The position numbers were made by a program, and so were the translations under genes. A stretch of DNA of 13,573 bases from an uncultured Collinsella sp. (GTDB taxonomy: Bacteria > Actinomycetota > Coriobacteriia > Coriobacteriales > Coriobacteriaceae). The stretch is taken from assembly GCA_900556285.1 (NCBI GenBank), contig USOF01000009.1, positions 1 through 13,573 on the forward strand. Reading direction: 5' to 3'. Of the stretch, positions 6,248-13,540 are shown in pieces (position 1 is the first letter of the stretch; every line of letters starts with the position of its first letter). A model generated the notes under the pieces. The model searched no databases and was not told the DNA's origin. It worked only from the letters and a program-made list of their open reading frames with translations.

Positions 6248-6949
6248 CTAGCCGCGCGGCGCATCAATTGCGACCTTGCCGCTCTCCAGCACGTGAACGC
6301 GACCGTCGGCGAGCATTTGCACGACCTCGGGATACAGCACATGCTCGATCGCGTGGATGTGCTCCTCGAGCGTGTCGACGTCCCAGCCCTCCTCAACAGC
6401 CAGCGCACGCTGGGCGATGATGGGGCCGTTGTCGTAGATCTCGTTGGCAAAGTGCACGGTCACGCCGGTCACCTTGACGCCGCGAGCAAAGGCATCGTCA
6501 ATCGCATGCGCACCGGTAAAGCTCGGCAGCAGCGCCGGATGCAGATTGACCACGCGGTTGGGAAACGCCGCCAGCAGCGGCGTGTGCACCATGCGCATGT
6601 AGCCGGCCATGACCACATACTCGCAGCCGCGCTCGAGAAGCTCGTGCGCGATGATCTCGTCAGCGGCGATGGGGTCGGCGTAGACATCCTTGGACAGCGT
6701 GAGCGTCTGGATGCCCGCGCGCTCAGCGCGCTGCAAACCCTTAGCCGAAGAACGGCTCGACACCACAAGCTCAATCGAAGCGTTGAGCTTGCCGGCGGCG
6801 ATCAGATCGATCAGCGCCTGCAGGTTGGTACCCGAACCGCTGATGAGCACACCGATCTTGAGCGGCTCGGCCGTATCGGTGCCGGTCGGACGGGTGTAGG
6901 GCACAAAGCTCAGGCTCGCGGCAGCAGCCATCTGCTCGTTAGCGCTCAT
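6248..6949 (-). CDS. purN: Phosphoribosylglycinamide formyltransferase
   Basis: 233 residues. It transfers a formyl group from 10-formyltetrahydrofolate to GAR, the third step of purine synthesis, in the cytoplasm. The catalytic trio is present: Asn135, His137 (VVNLHPALLPSFTGAH) and Asp173 (YDNGPIIAQ), matching Asn106, His108 and Asp144 of the E. coli enzyme with a constant offset of 29. The phosphate-binding loop is ISGSGTNLQAL at 36-46. The first 29 residues have no counterpart in E. coli PurN. The ATG at 6949 overlaps the purM stop by 11 bases, which suggests translational coupling. A later ATG at 6931 is an alternative and would shorten the extra N-terminus by 6 residues; neither has a strong ribosome site. 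Confidence 0.95.
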   Translation of the reverse strand: MSANEQMAAAASLSFVPYTRPTGTDTAEPLKIGVLISGSGTNLQALIDLIAAGKLNASIELVVSSRSSAKGLQRAERAGIQTLTLSKDVYADPIAADEIIAHELLERGCEYVVMAGYMRMVHTPLLAAFPNRVVNLHPALLPSFTGAHAIDDAFARGVKVTGVTVHFANEIYDNGPIIAQRALAVEEGWDVDTLEEHIHAIEHVLYPEVVQMLADGRVHVLESGKVAIDAPRG

Positions 6950-8042
6950 CGGAGTACACGACCTTACCGGAGCCCTCGACGCACTCGCCCACGCGGAACG
7001 GCTTCTCGCCCAGCGCGACCAGGGCCTCGGTCACGGCAGCCTCGTCCTCGGGGGCGACGATCAGGCACAGGCCAACGCCCATGTTGAAGGTCTTGCACGC
7101 CTCGTTGGGCGCAAGCTCGGCCTGGCGCGACACATAGGTGATGACGGGCGGAACGTCCCAGCCCATCTCGGCACCGTTGCGGGTGACCACAGCGTCGACG
7201 TCGTCGGCGAGCGCGCGGTTGAGGTTCTCGGTAATACCGCCGCCGGTGATGTGGGCAATGGCATGAACGTTGGCGCCGCCGCGCAGCAGCTCCAGGATCG
7301 GCTTGACGTAGATGCGCGTGGGAGCCAGCAGGGCGTCTGCCAGCGATGCGCCGCCGAGCTCCTCGAGCGGACGGCTCAGCTCCTCGGCCTTAGCGGCGGC
7401 CTCGGGCGTGCCCGGCTTAATGCCGTCGACGCCGATGACCTTGCGCACGAGCGAGTAGCCGTTGGAGTGCACGCCGGTGGAAGGCAGGCCCAGGATCACA
7501 TCGCCCGGGCGGACGTTTGCGGGGTCGAGCATCTTGGGACGGTCGACGACGCCCACGGTAAAGCCGGCAAGGTCGTAGTCGGCCGGAGCCATGACGCCCG
7601 GGTGCTCGGCCATCTCGCCGCCCACGAGCGCGCAGCCCGCGAGCTTGCAGCCGTCGGCCACGCCCTTGATGATCTTTGCCATGTGCTCGGCCTCGATGTG
7701 GCCGATGGCAACGTAGTCCAGGAAGAACAGCGGCTCGGCGCCCGAAGCCAAAATGTCGTTGACGCACATGGCGACCAGGTCCTGGCCCACCGTCTCGTGA
7801 CGGTCCATGATCTGGGCGAGCACGAGCTTGGTGCCCACGCCGTCGGTACCGCTAATCAGAATCGGGTCTTCCATATCCTTAAGCGCGGCGGCCGAGAACA
7901 GGCCACCGAAGCCACCGATGCCGCCGATGACCTCGGGACGGTTGGTGTCCTTAACCATTTGCTTAATAGCGTCGACGGCGCGGCCGCCCTCAGCGGTATC
8001 GACGCCGGCATCCTCATACGTCACATGCTTGCTGTCGCTCAT
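6939..8042 (-). CDS. purM: Phosphoribosylformylglycinamidine cyclo-ligase (AIR synthetase)
   Basis: 367 residues, slightly longer than the E. coli enzyme. It closes the imidazole ring of FGAM with ATP to give AIR, step five of the pathway. Typical segments are the opening YEDAGVDTAEGGRAV, the ATP-binding glycine region GGFGGLF (43-49), the signature SGTDGVGTK at 64-72, CVNDILASGAEPLFFLDY at 93-110, GGEMAEHPG at 141-149, GLPSTGVHSNGYSLVR near 185-200, and ITGGGITENL near 265-274. The ATG at 8042 has an AGAGGAAGG ribosome site. It lies 156 bases after purF, a gap with a strong hairpin, and overlaps purN by 11 bases. No damage is seen. Confidence 0.96.
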   Translation of the reverse strand: MSDSKHVTYEDAGVDTAEGGRAVDAIKQMVKDTNRPEVIGGIGGFGGLFSAAALKDMEDPILISGTDGVGTKLVLAQIMDRHETVGQDLVAMCVNDILASGAEPLFFLDYVAIGHIEAEHMAKIIKGVADGCKLAGCALVGGEMAEHPGVMAPADYDLAGFTVGVVDRPKMLDPANVRPGDVILGLPSTGVHSNGYSLVRKVIGVDGIKPGTPEAAAKAEELSRPLEELGGASLADALLAPTRIYVKPILELLRGGANVHAIAHITGGGITENLNRALADDVDAVVTRNGAEMGWDVPPVITYVSRQAELAPNEACKTFNMGVGLCLIVAPEDEAAVTEALVALGEKPFRVGECVEGSGKVVYSDER

Positions 8043-8110
8043 CTGAGCCTTCCTCTCCCACTACCGTCCGCCGCGCGGGCGCCAAACGGTGCTCATAGTT
8101 GCGTTCATTC

Positions 8111-8137
8111 CGGCGTGTGCCATAACAGCACACGCCG
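8111..8137. repeat. Perfect hairpin between purF and purM
   Basis: CGGCGTGTGC and GCACACGCCG are perfect 10-base reverse complements around a 7-base loop. No T-run follows on either strand. It may set the relative amounts of purF and purM mRNA, or be a binding site. Confidence 0.7.
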
Positions 8138-8153
8138 TCATATCAACAAAACA

Positions 8154-8186
8154 GCAGGTAAAACCTACCAGAATAAACCTGTCCCT
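8154..8186 (+). repeat. Short hairpin element ending in CCTGTCCCT, between purF and purM
   Basis: AGGT-AAA-ACCT (8156-8166) is followed by ACCAGAATAAACCTGTCCCT. The same layout, with a different stem, occurs on the minus strand at 5520-5550 (GCACCA-AAA-TGGTGC followed by AGATTAACCCGTCCCC). The shared AAA loop, AGA.TAA and GTCCC tail with exchanged but still paired stems suggest one family of structured repeats. It begins 12 bases beyond the purF stop. Confidence 0.5.
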
Positions 8187-8198
8187 ACATGGCAGGCT

Positions 8199-9869
8199 TT
8201 AGGCCTCGCCGTGCTCCTCTTCCCAGCTGCGGTCGTCGTATTTCTCGACCACGGCGTCGTCGTCAAAGTGCAGCGGCTTATCCAGGTTGCGGGGCTTAAA
8301 GCCCTCCATAAACTTATCGCGGCCAAAGCTCTCGGGAATCGCCACGGGGTAGCGGCCGGTAAAGCACGCATCGCAGTAACCGCCCTTGGGCATGACCTTA
8401 AGCAGGCCCTCGACCGAAAGGAAAGCCAGCGAATCGGCGCCAATGTACTCGCAAATCTCATCGACCGTTTTGTTGGCGCTGATAAGCTGCGACTGCACGT
8501 CGGTATCGATACCGTAGAAGCACGGCCAGATGACCTCGGGCGAGTTGATGCGGATATGAATCTCCTTGGCGCCAGCGTTGCGCAGCATCTTGACGAGCTG
8601 CACCATGGTGGTGCCGCGCACGATGGAGTCGTCGATGACGACCAGGCGCTTGCCCTCGATGTTGTCGCGAAGCGGGTTGAGCTTCATGCGCACGCCCATG
8701 GCGCGCAGCTCCTGCGTAGGCTCGATAAACGTACGGCCCACATAGCGGTTCTTGATAAGACCCTCGCCAAAGGGAATACCGCTCTCGTGCGAATACCCCT
8801 CCGCAGGCGGCAGGCCGGAGTCGGGCACGCCGATGACCAGATCGGCCTCGACGGGCTCCTCGTGTGCCAGCTGACGACCCATGTCGTAACGGCAGGCATA
8901 GACGCTCTTGCCGTTCATGATGGAGTCGGGGCGGGCAAAGTAGACCTGCTCAAAGATGCAGTTTGCGGGCTCTTCGGCTGCAGGCACGCCCTGCTCGGAT
9001 ACCAGACCCTCGGCGCTGATGCGCAAAATCTCGCCGGGACGAACGTCACGGACGTACTCGGCACCCACGATGTCGAGTGCGCAGGTCTCGGAAGCAACGA
9101 CCCAGCCGCCGGCGCGCGTGACACGGACGGCGGAGTCGACCGTCGCGGCGCCGTCCTGCGACGGCAGCTGCGAAACGGATGCGGCATCGGCCTGGTCCAG
9201 GCCCTCGTCCACCAGCTTGCCCAGCACGAGCGGGCGAATGCCGTGCGGATCGCGGAATGCGTAGAGCGCCTGCTCGTTGATGAGCGTCATGGCGTAGCCG
9301 CCGCGCACGAGCTCCATGGTCTTGCGAATGCCCTCACGCAGATGGCCCGTACGCTGAGTAAAGTAGCCGATAAGCTTAGTCGCGACCTCGGAATCCGAAT
9401 TGGAGAGGAACGGCACGCCCAGCTCGATTAGCTGGCGGCGCAGCTCGTCGGTGTTGACCAGAGTGCCGTTGTGAGCAAGCGCGATAATGACGCTGTTGAT
9501 GGTAGAAAGATGCGGCTGCGAGGCTTCCCAGCTCTTGGCACCGGCAGTGCCATAGCGCACGTGGCCCACGGCCAGCTGACCGGAGAGCGTCGACAGGTCG
9601 GCGTTGGAGAACACGCGGTCGAGCAGTCCCAGGTCTTTGCGAACCATAACCGTGCCGCCGTCGCCCACGGCGATTCCCGCCGATTCCTGGCCGCGATGCT
9701 GCAGCGCGCGCAGACCAAAGTACGTCAGTCGAGCCACATCGCGATCGGGCGCCCACACACCAAAAATGCCGCATTCCTCATGCAGCTGGTCGGAGTCCGG
9801 ATCATACGTCGACATGGTCTTCACCTGTCCCGCGGCGCGCTCGGCCGCGTGGATGGTTTCTTGAGACAT
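8199..9869 (-). CDS. purF: Amidophosphoribosyltransferase, iron-sulfur type
   Basis: 556 residues. It makes 5-phosphoribosylamine from PRPP and glutamine, the first and controlled step of purine synthesis. Cys33 (HEECGIFGVW) would be exposed by removal of a propeptide and is the glutaminase nucleophile. RALQHRGQESAGI, HVRYGT and LAHNGTLVN are family marks. The PRPP motif VVIDDSIVRGTT lies at 410-421. Cys304 (NCIFEQVYFARPDS), Cys450 (PCFYGID), Cys499 and Cys502 (CDACF) match the four [4Fe-4S] ligands of the Bacillus type. An extra segment at about 222-254, before GGWVVASETCALD, is not in the usual enzymes. The ATG at 9869 has GAGGGGA upstream; the ATG at 9815 also has a good site (AGGTGA) and would give a 14-residue propeptide, so the true start is open. 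Confidence 0.96.
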   Translation of the reverse strand: MSQETIHAAERAAGQVKTMSTYDPDSDQLHEECGIFGVWAPDRDVARLTYFGLRALQHRGQESAGIAVGDGGTVMVRKDLGLLDRVFSNADLSTLSGQLAVGHVRYGTAGAKSWEASQPHLSTINSVIIALAHNGTLVNTDELRRQLIELGVPFLSNSDSEVATKLIGYFTQRTGHLREGIRKTMELVRGGYAMTLINEQALYAFRDPHGIRPLVLGKLVDEGLDQADAASVSQLPSQDGAATVDSAVRVTRAGGWVVASETCALDIVGAEYVRDVRPGEILRISAEGLVSEQGVPAAEEPANCIFEQVYFARPDSIMNGKSVYACRYDMGRQLAHEEPVEADLVIGVPDSGLPPAEGYSHESGIPFGEGLIKNRYVGRTFIEPTQELRAMGVRMKLNPLRDNIEGKRLVVIDDSIVRGTTMVQLVKMLRNAGAKEIHIRINSPEVIWPCFYGIDTDVQSQLISANKTVDEICEYIGADSLAFLSVEGLLKVMPKGGYCDACFTGRYPVAIPESFGRDKFMEGFKPRNLDKPLHFDDDAVVEKYDDRSWEEEHGEA

Positions 9870-9910
9870 GGCATCCCCTCAGAGCCTCGTTATTTGGCGT
9901 TACCTGCCCT

Positions 9911-9916
9911 ATTATA
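9911..9916 (-). promoter_or_regulatory. -10 box of the purF promoter
   Basis: A perfect TATAAT on the minus strand, 41 bases before the purF start codon. The -35 position (GGGAGT with 17-base spacing) does not fit the consensus. No purine riboswitch or PurR-type box pair is evident in the short leader. Confidence 0.5.
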
Positions 9917-9952
9917 CGCACGGCAAGACAAGCACTCCCGCGCATGAACAGC

Positions 9953-9965
9953 GCTTTTTAAAAGC
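9953..9965. promoter_or_regulatory. Palindrome between the divergent -10 boxes
   Basis: GCTTTTTAAAAGC is a perfect 6+1+6 palindrome. It sits between the TATAAT for purF (9911-9916, minus) and a TATAAT facing the other way (9976-9981, plus). This would be a suitable place for a shared operator; the binding protein is unknown. Confidence 0.35.
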
Positions 9966-9975
9966 CCACCGAGCT

Positions 9976-9981
9976 TATAAT
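9976..9981 (+). promoter_or_regulatory. Possible -10 box for the CmpB-type membrane protein gene
   Basis: A perfect TATAAT on the plus strand, but with no convincing -35 box and 182 bases from the start codon. If used, it gives a long leader. The leader includes TTGCATTGTTGCAA (10075-10088, arms TTGCA/TGCAA) and GGACGTTCGTCC (10092-10103). No open frame in 9870-10163 looks like a real gene. Confidence 0.3.
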
Positions 9982-10163
9982 CCGTTTTGCAGCCAAACAT
10001 TTTATTGGGCAACCGCCTCGGGGCCGACGATCCCGCATGCTTTCGTTGCGACGTGTCTCGCCCGCCGTTAGGGCTTGCATTGTTGCAATCGGGACGTTCG
10101 TCCTGTCTTTTGGCAGGTCGGCGGCGTATCCTTGTACCTACAGCAAAACGAGAAAGGTTATGT

Positions 10164-11393
10164 ATGGATCGAAACGAACTCGACCCCAGCGTCCCCAGCG
10201 CCACGGAGGTCAAGAAGATCCCCCTCATCATTAAGGTGTACGCCGTCCTGTGCATCCTGTCCGGCGTGGGTACGCTCCCGTCGGTCGGCGCCTTTATGTG
10301 GCAGGTCATCACCGCACTCATCAACGGCAACGCCGCCGCCAAGCTCGGCGACAACACGCTCGTCGCGGTCGGCCTCATCGTCGCCGGCATCATGCTCTCT
10401 GCGGCAAGTGCCGTCATCCTAATCATCTTTGGCCTGGACCTTATCAAGAACCAGCGCCGCAATGCCGCCCGTCTGTCCTATATCCTTATCGCATTGACCG
10501 TCGTCGAGCTTTTGGTTGACGTGATGCTCCAGGGCATCGGGCCCTTCTTGCTTCGCCCCGCCATCCAGCTCGGCATCCTCGTCGCGCTTTCGACCACCGT
10601 CGACCCCACGCTGCGCCAGGAGCGCGAGCTGCAACGCCGCCTGCAGGAGATGCTCGACCGCGACGCCGCCGCCGAGGGCATGCTCGGGCGCGATGAAACC
10701 GGCGAAGGCTACATCAAGCTCAACTACTTCAACCTGTTCTGGGTATTCTTTGTCTGCTGCATACTCGGCCTGATCGCCGAGGACATCTGGCACATGACGG
10801 TCGACGACCCGGGCGTCTACCAGAACCGCGCCGGCATGCTGTTTGGCCCCTTCAGCCCCATCTACGGATTTGGCGCCGTGCTCATGACCATGGTGCTCAA
10901 CCGCTTCTACAAAAAGAACCCCATCATTATCTTTTTGGTGAGCGCGCTGCTCGGCGCAAGCTTTGAGGTGTTCGTGGGCTGGTTTATGCAGACCTCGTTT
11001 GGCGTGGTCTCGTGGAGCTACTCGCATATGAAGCTCTTTGGCATGCCCGATCCGCTCGCCGTCCTTACGGGCGGACGCACCTGCACGGGCTTCGCCTGCC
11101 TGTGGGGTCTGGGTGGCCTCATCTGGATCAAGCTGCTGCTGCCGAGACTGCTCAAGCTCATCAACATGATTCCGTGGAAGAGTCGCTACTCGGCTACCGT
11201 CATCTTCACCATCATTATGCTGGTCGATGGCGTTATGACGCTGCAGTCGCTCGATTATTGGTATCAGCGCGTCAACGGCACGGAACCGGATATTCCCGTT
11301 GCGCAGTTCTACGGCAAGTACTTCGATAATGACTTTATGGAGAATCGCTTCCAGAGCATGACCATGAGCCCCAAGGATGCGACGCGCGTGTAG
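10164..11393 (+). CDS. Multi-pass membrane protein with C-terminal CmpB-type domain (putative ABC transporter permease, PF06541)
   Basis: 409 residues from the ATG at 10164, which has GAAAGG 6 bases upstream; the frame is open further upstream but without a ribosome site. About nine membrane helices are visible. Four form an N-terminal bundle (about 20-45, 66-92, 103-123, 126-145). A charged helical linker with RQERELQRRLQEMLDRD follows at 151-167. The second half begins at residue 187 and holds the PF06541 pattern AGMLFGPFSPIYGFGAVLMT at 223-242, LGASFEVFVGWFMQ, VVSWSYS and GGRTCTGFACLWGL. Proteins of this family are called putative ABC transporters, but no ATPase is beside this one and the real role is not known. 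It is the only plus-strand gene, divergent from purF and convergent with the MoaE-like gene. Confidence 0.82.
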   Translation: MDRNELDPSVPSATEVKKIPLIIKVYAVLCILSGVGTLPSVGAFMWQVITALINGNAAAKLGDNTLVAVGLIVAGIMLSAASAVILIIFGLDLIKNQRRNAARLSYILIALTVVELLVDVMLQGIGPFLLRPAIQLGILVALSTTVDPTLRQERELQRRLQEMLDRDAAAEGMLGRDETGEGYIKLNYFNLFWVFFVCCILGLIAEDIWHMTVDDPGVYQNRAGMLFGPFSPIYGFGAVLMTMVLNRFYKKNPIIIFLVSALLGASFEVFVGWFMQTSFGVVSWSYSHMKLFGMPDPLAVLTGGRTCTGFACLWGLGGLIWIKLLLPRLLKLINMIPWKSRYSATVIFTIIMLVDGVMTLQSLDYWYQRVNGTEPDIPVAQFYGKYFDNDFMENRFQSMTMSPKDATRV

Positions 11394-11414
11394 CGCCAAC
11401 CGCGCCCAAAACGC

Positions 11415-11453
11415 AAAATGCCCGCCGGTATCACACGTACCGGCGGGCATTTT
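11415..11453. terminator. Bidirectional intrinsic terminator between convergent genes
   Basis: Arms 11415-11430 and 11438-11453 are perfect 16-base reverse complements around a 7-base loop. The core stem is GCCCGCCGGTA / TACCGGCGGGC. It is flanked by AAAA on the left and TTTTT on the right, so it has a T-run on both strands. It serves the CmpB-type gene (stop at 11393) and the MoaE-like gene (stop at 11484). Confidence 0.95.
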
Positions 11454-11483
11454 TATAAACGAGCCTTCTATCGACGCAAGCCT

Positions 11484-11900
11484 CTACGCCTCGCGCTCGA
11501 CCTCACTCACGCATTCATTCTTGATGGTGCCAACGAGCGCCTGCAGCGCATCGACCACGTGCGGGCGAATGTCCCCGCCGATGAGCACGAGCATGATGTC
11601 GTCACCTACGGCAAGCTCGCCGCTTGCCAGCCACACGCGCACATAGCCGATACCCGGCATCGCGCGCGTCGCCTCGATGGCGGCCTGTACCTTGCTGGCG
11701 TCGTAGCCAAACACCATGCCGCCCACCTTGTGGCCCGGCGCCACGCCATCGGTCTCGACACCGCGCGCCTCGGCCTTGGGCGTCGCGCGCACCACACCGT
11801 TATGTGTCAGATACATACCGCACGCAGGTGCCGACGAATCGACCTTGGCCTCGCGCAGCCAAGCATCAATCGAAGGCATCGTTTTGCCGTTCTCAAGCAT
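11484..11900 (-). CDS. Divergent MoaE-like protein (molybdopterin synthase large subunit family)
   Basis: 138 residues. Two ATGs stand side by side (11903 and 11900); the second has the better distance to GGGAG. Residues 27-130 follow the MoaE fold in outline: CGMYLTHNGVVR (27-38), GYVRVWLASGELAVGDDIMLVLI (85-107), then RPHVVDALQALVGTIKNE (112-129). By hand alignment to E. coli MoaE recalled from memory, Arg38 matches Arg39, Arg112 matches Arg104 and Lys127 matches the catalytic Lys119. His103 is replaced by Ile111, and Lys126 is missing because the PFWK segment is absent. The protein may therefore be a weak or altered enzyme. No MoaD, MoaA or other cofactor gene is nearby. It follows the sortase gene by 67 bases and ends at the bidirectional terminator. 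Confidence 0.7.
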   Translation of the reverse strand: MLENGKTMPSIDAWLREAKVDSSAPACGMYLTHNGVVRATPKAEARGVETDGVAPGHKVGGMVFGYDASKVQAAIEATRAMPGIGYVRVWLASGELAVGDDIMLVLIGGDIRPHVVDALQALVGTIKNECVSEVEREA

Positions 11901-11921
11901 CATTTCTCCCTTACCGTCATC

Positions 11922-11958
11922 GAGTAGCCAATTTGGAACGGGGCTTTTTTAGCTACTC
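11922..11958. repeat. Inverted repeat between the sortase and MoaE-like genes
   Basis: GAGTAGC (11922-11928) and GCTACTC (11952-11958) enclose a stretch with GGGGCTTTTTT. The T-run faces the plus strand, where no gene ends, so a terminator role is doubtful. On the minus strand it is a 7-bp stem with a large loop in the MoaE-like leader. Confidence 0.4.
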
Positions 11959-11967
11959 TCGAACAAC

Positions 11968-12972
11968 TTATTCCTCGACCGACGTGAGCACCATGACGGC
12001 ACGCGTGTTGCTCAGCGATAACGAACGACAGGTAACAAGCGTTACGACCTTGGTTGCCGAAGCGGCACGATCGGTGGCATCGCTCGCCACGGCAGAGGCA
12101 CCGTCGAGCATCTCGGACAGATAGTTCTTGAGCCCGTCATCGCCCTCAAAATTGGGCGTGCGAGCCTTGGCATACGTGTCCTCGACAACTTTGGTCGCCA
12201 GTGGTCGCAGCTTATACGTAGCATCCCGTGTGATGTAATACACAAACTCGATGCTATCGAACGTCGCCTGGTCGGTGGTGTCCGAAATCACGTTGAACAT
12301 CGACCCGTCGTTCATATGGTGGCCGTAGATCGTGGTCTGCTGGTCAACCATTCCCGGCGCGGTATCATCACTATCCAAGAAAATGGCACCGGACGCGTTA
12401 GATGTACCGTCAAACAGCGTGTTGAGGTATTTGGAGTTGTTGTTGGTCTGCACCACGGGATAGTTGATGTTGGTTCCCGGCACATAAATCCAACCCACAA
12501 TCTCGGGGTTTGTCTGAGCAAGCGCATCGAAGTCGATAATCGGCACGCCGCTGGCGTCCTGATCGCTTACATATTGCTTCTCGATTTTCTGGTACGAATC
12601 GCTTGCCTGCTTATAGCCAATCTGAGCATTGATAAAGATAGCGGCGGCGGCGACAATCAGACCGATGCCCACGATAATGAGCAGAATAGGAATGATGGAG
12701 CGGCGCTTTTTACGCGGCGGCTCAGTGTAGCTGGACGCCGCGCCGCTCGTTTGCCTCGGCGTCCGGGCCTGCTTCTTTGCCGTGCCATATGACGAAGGGC
12801 GATACGCAGCCGGCGTATCCTGGCGGCGATGGGACGCCGGTGTCACGGGGCGCGGCGCGCGCGGCTGCTGAGGAGAGGATGTCCGACCCTGCCGTGCCGC
12901 ATGGGCAGCACCCGGCTTCGACGGATCGGGAATCTGAGAAGCCTTGAATCGTTTTCCCTGATAGTCGGACAT
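11968..12972 (-). CDS. Class B sortase
   Basis: 334 residues from the ATG at 12972, which has the strong ribosome site AAGGAG; the frame extends upstream to 13068 but that would run into purE. The N-terminal 90 residues are cytoplasmic, rich in Pro, Gln, Arg and Ser and probably disordered, ending in PPRKKRR. One membrane helix follows (93-116). The outer domain has the sortase B pattern: EIVGWIYVPGTNINYPVVQ at 157-175, a TTIYGHHMNDGSMF segment with catalytic His218, the Cys of LVTC at 315, and Arg324 (NTRAVMVL). All three active residues are present. It would join a cell-wall protein with an LPxTG-like or NPQTN-like signal to peptidoglycan or pilin; no such substrate is in the window. It follows purE by 35 bases. 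Confidence 0.9.
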   Translation of the reverse strand: MSDYQGKRFKASQIPDPSKPGAAHAARQGRTSSPQQPRAPRPVTPASHRRQDTPAAYRPSSYGTAKKQARTPRQTSGAASSYTEPPRKKRRSIIPILLIIVGIGLIVAAAAIFINAQIGYKQASDSYQKIEKQYVSDQDASGVPIIDFDALAQTNPEIVGWIYVPGTNINYPVVQTNNNSKYLNTLFDGTSNASGAIFLDSDDTAPGMVDQQTTIYGHHMNDGSMFNVISDTTDQATFDSIEFVYYITRDATYKLRPLATKVVEDTYAKARTPNFEGDDGLKNYLSEMLDGASAVASDATDRAASATKVVTLVTCRSLSLSNTRAVMVLTSVEE

Positions 12973-13007
12973 GGCTCTCCTTATACTGCGGTGAAACGGC
13001 GGAACGC

Positions 13008-13472
13008 CTAGGCGTCGGCCATCTCCTGCTTCATCTTCTCGATAACCTTGCGGTACTCGGGGTCGCAAGCGCCCAGAATCTGCGTGGCGTAGATGGCGGC
13101 GTTCTTGGCGCCGTTGATGGCAACGCAGGCCACGGGCACGCCCGAAGGCATCTGCACCATCGACAGCAGCGAATCCATGCCGCCCAGGTCACTCGTCTTC
13201 ATAGGCACGCCGATGACCGGCAGCGGCGTAAAGGCAGCCACGACACCACCCAGGTGAGCGGCCTTGCCGGCGGCGGCGATAATCACTTTGATACCGCGAT
13301 CGGCAGCAGTCGAGGCCCACTCGTGGACCTTCGCCGGCGTGCGGTGTGCGCTCGCAATGACGAGCTCATAGGGCACACCAAGCGCCTCGAGCTCGGCGGT
13401 GCAGCCTTCCATAACGCCCAGATCGGACTTGGAGCCCATGATAATCCCGACAACCGGCTTTTGATCTGCCAT
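13008..13472 (-). CDS. purE: N5-carboxyaminoimidazole ribonucleotide mutase
   Basis: 154 residues, the size of class I PurE. It converts N5-CAIR to CAIR in purine synthesis and normally acts after PurK. Marks are GIIMGSKSDLGVM (9-21), SAHRTP with His43, the AAAGKAAHLGGVVAAFTPLPVIGVPM core, then DSLLSMVQMPSGVPVACVAI and NAAIYATQIL. The start is the ATG at 13472 with AGGAGGTC 8 bases upstream; a TTG two codons earlier is too close to that site. No purK or purD is seen, as the contig ends just upstream. The 68 bases before the adapter contain ACTACT-GAG-AGTAGT (13524-13538), a small palindrome of unknown meaning. Confidence 0.95.
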   Translation of the reverse strand: MADQKPVVGIIMGSKSDLGVMEGCTAELEALGVPYELVIASAHRTPAKVHEWASTAADRGIKVIIAAAGKAAHLGGVVAAFTPLPVIGVPMKTSDLGGMDSLLSMVQMPSGVPVACVAINGAKNAAIYATQILGACDPEYRKVIEKMKQEMADA

Positions 13473-13540
13473 AAACAAAGACCTCCTGTTGAGAGCGGTG
13501 ACGCGGCCAATCCGCGACCCTTAACTACTGAGAGTAGTAT

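Noticed and set aside
7251..9431. A 726-codon open frame on the plus strand
   Set aside because: It lies fully antisense to purF and purM, which have intact motifs. Its residues are the mirror of GC-rich codon bias (Ala, Val, Arg, His, Leu, Asp) with no domain that I can recognise.
9870..10163. Purine riboswitch or tRNA/small RNA gene in the purF leader
   Set aside because: No three-way junction with the conserved loop pairs is seen, the leader after the likely -10 box is too short, and no cloverleaf can be drawn.
9890..10462. 190-codon minus-strand frame across the divergent promoter region
   Set aside because: It overlaps the start of the membrane protein gene, has no ribosome site, and its low-complexity composition has no recognisable motif.
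11922..11958. Intrinsic terminator of the sortase gene
   Set aside because: The T-run is on the plus strand; on the minus strand the inverted repeat has a large loop and no T-run after it.
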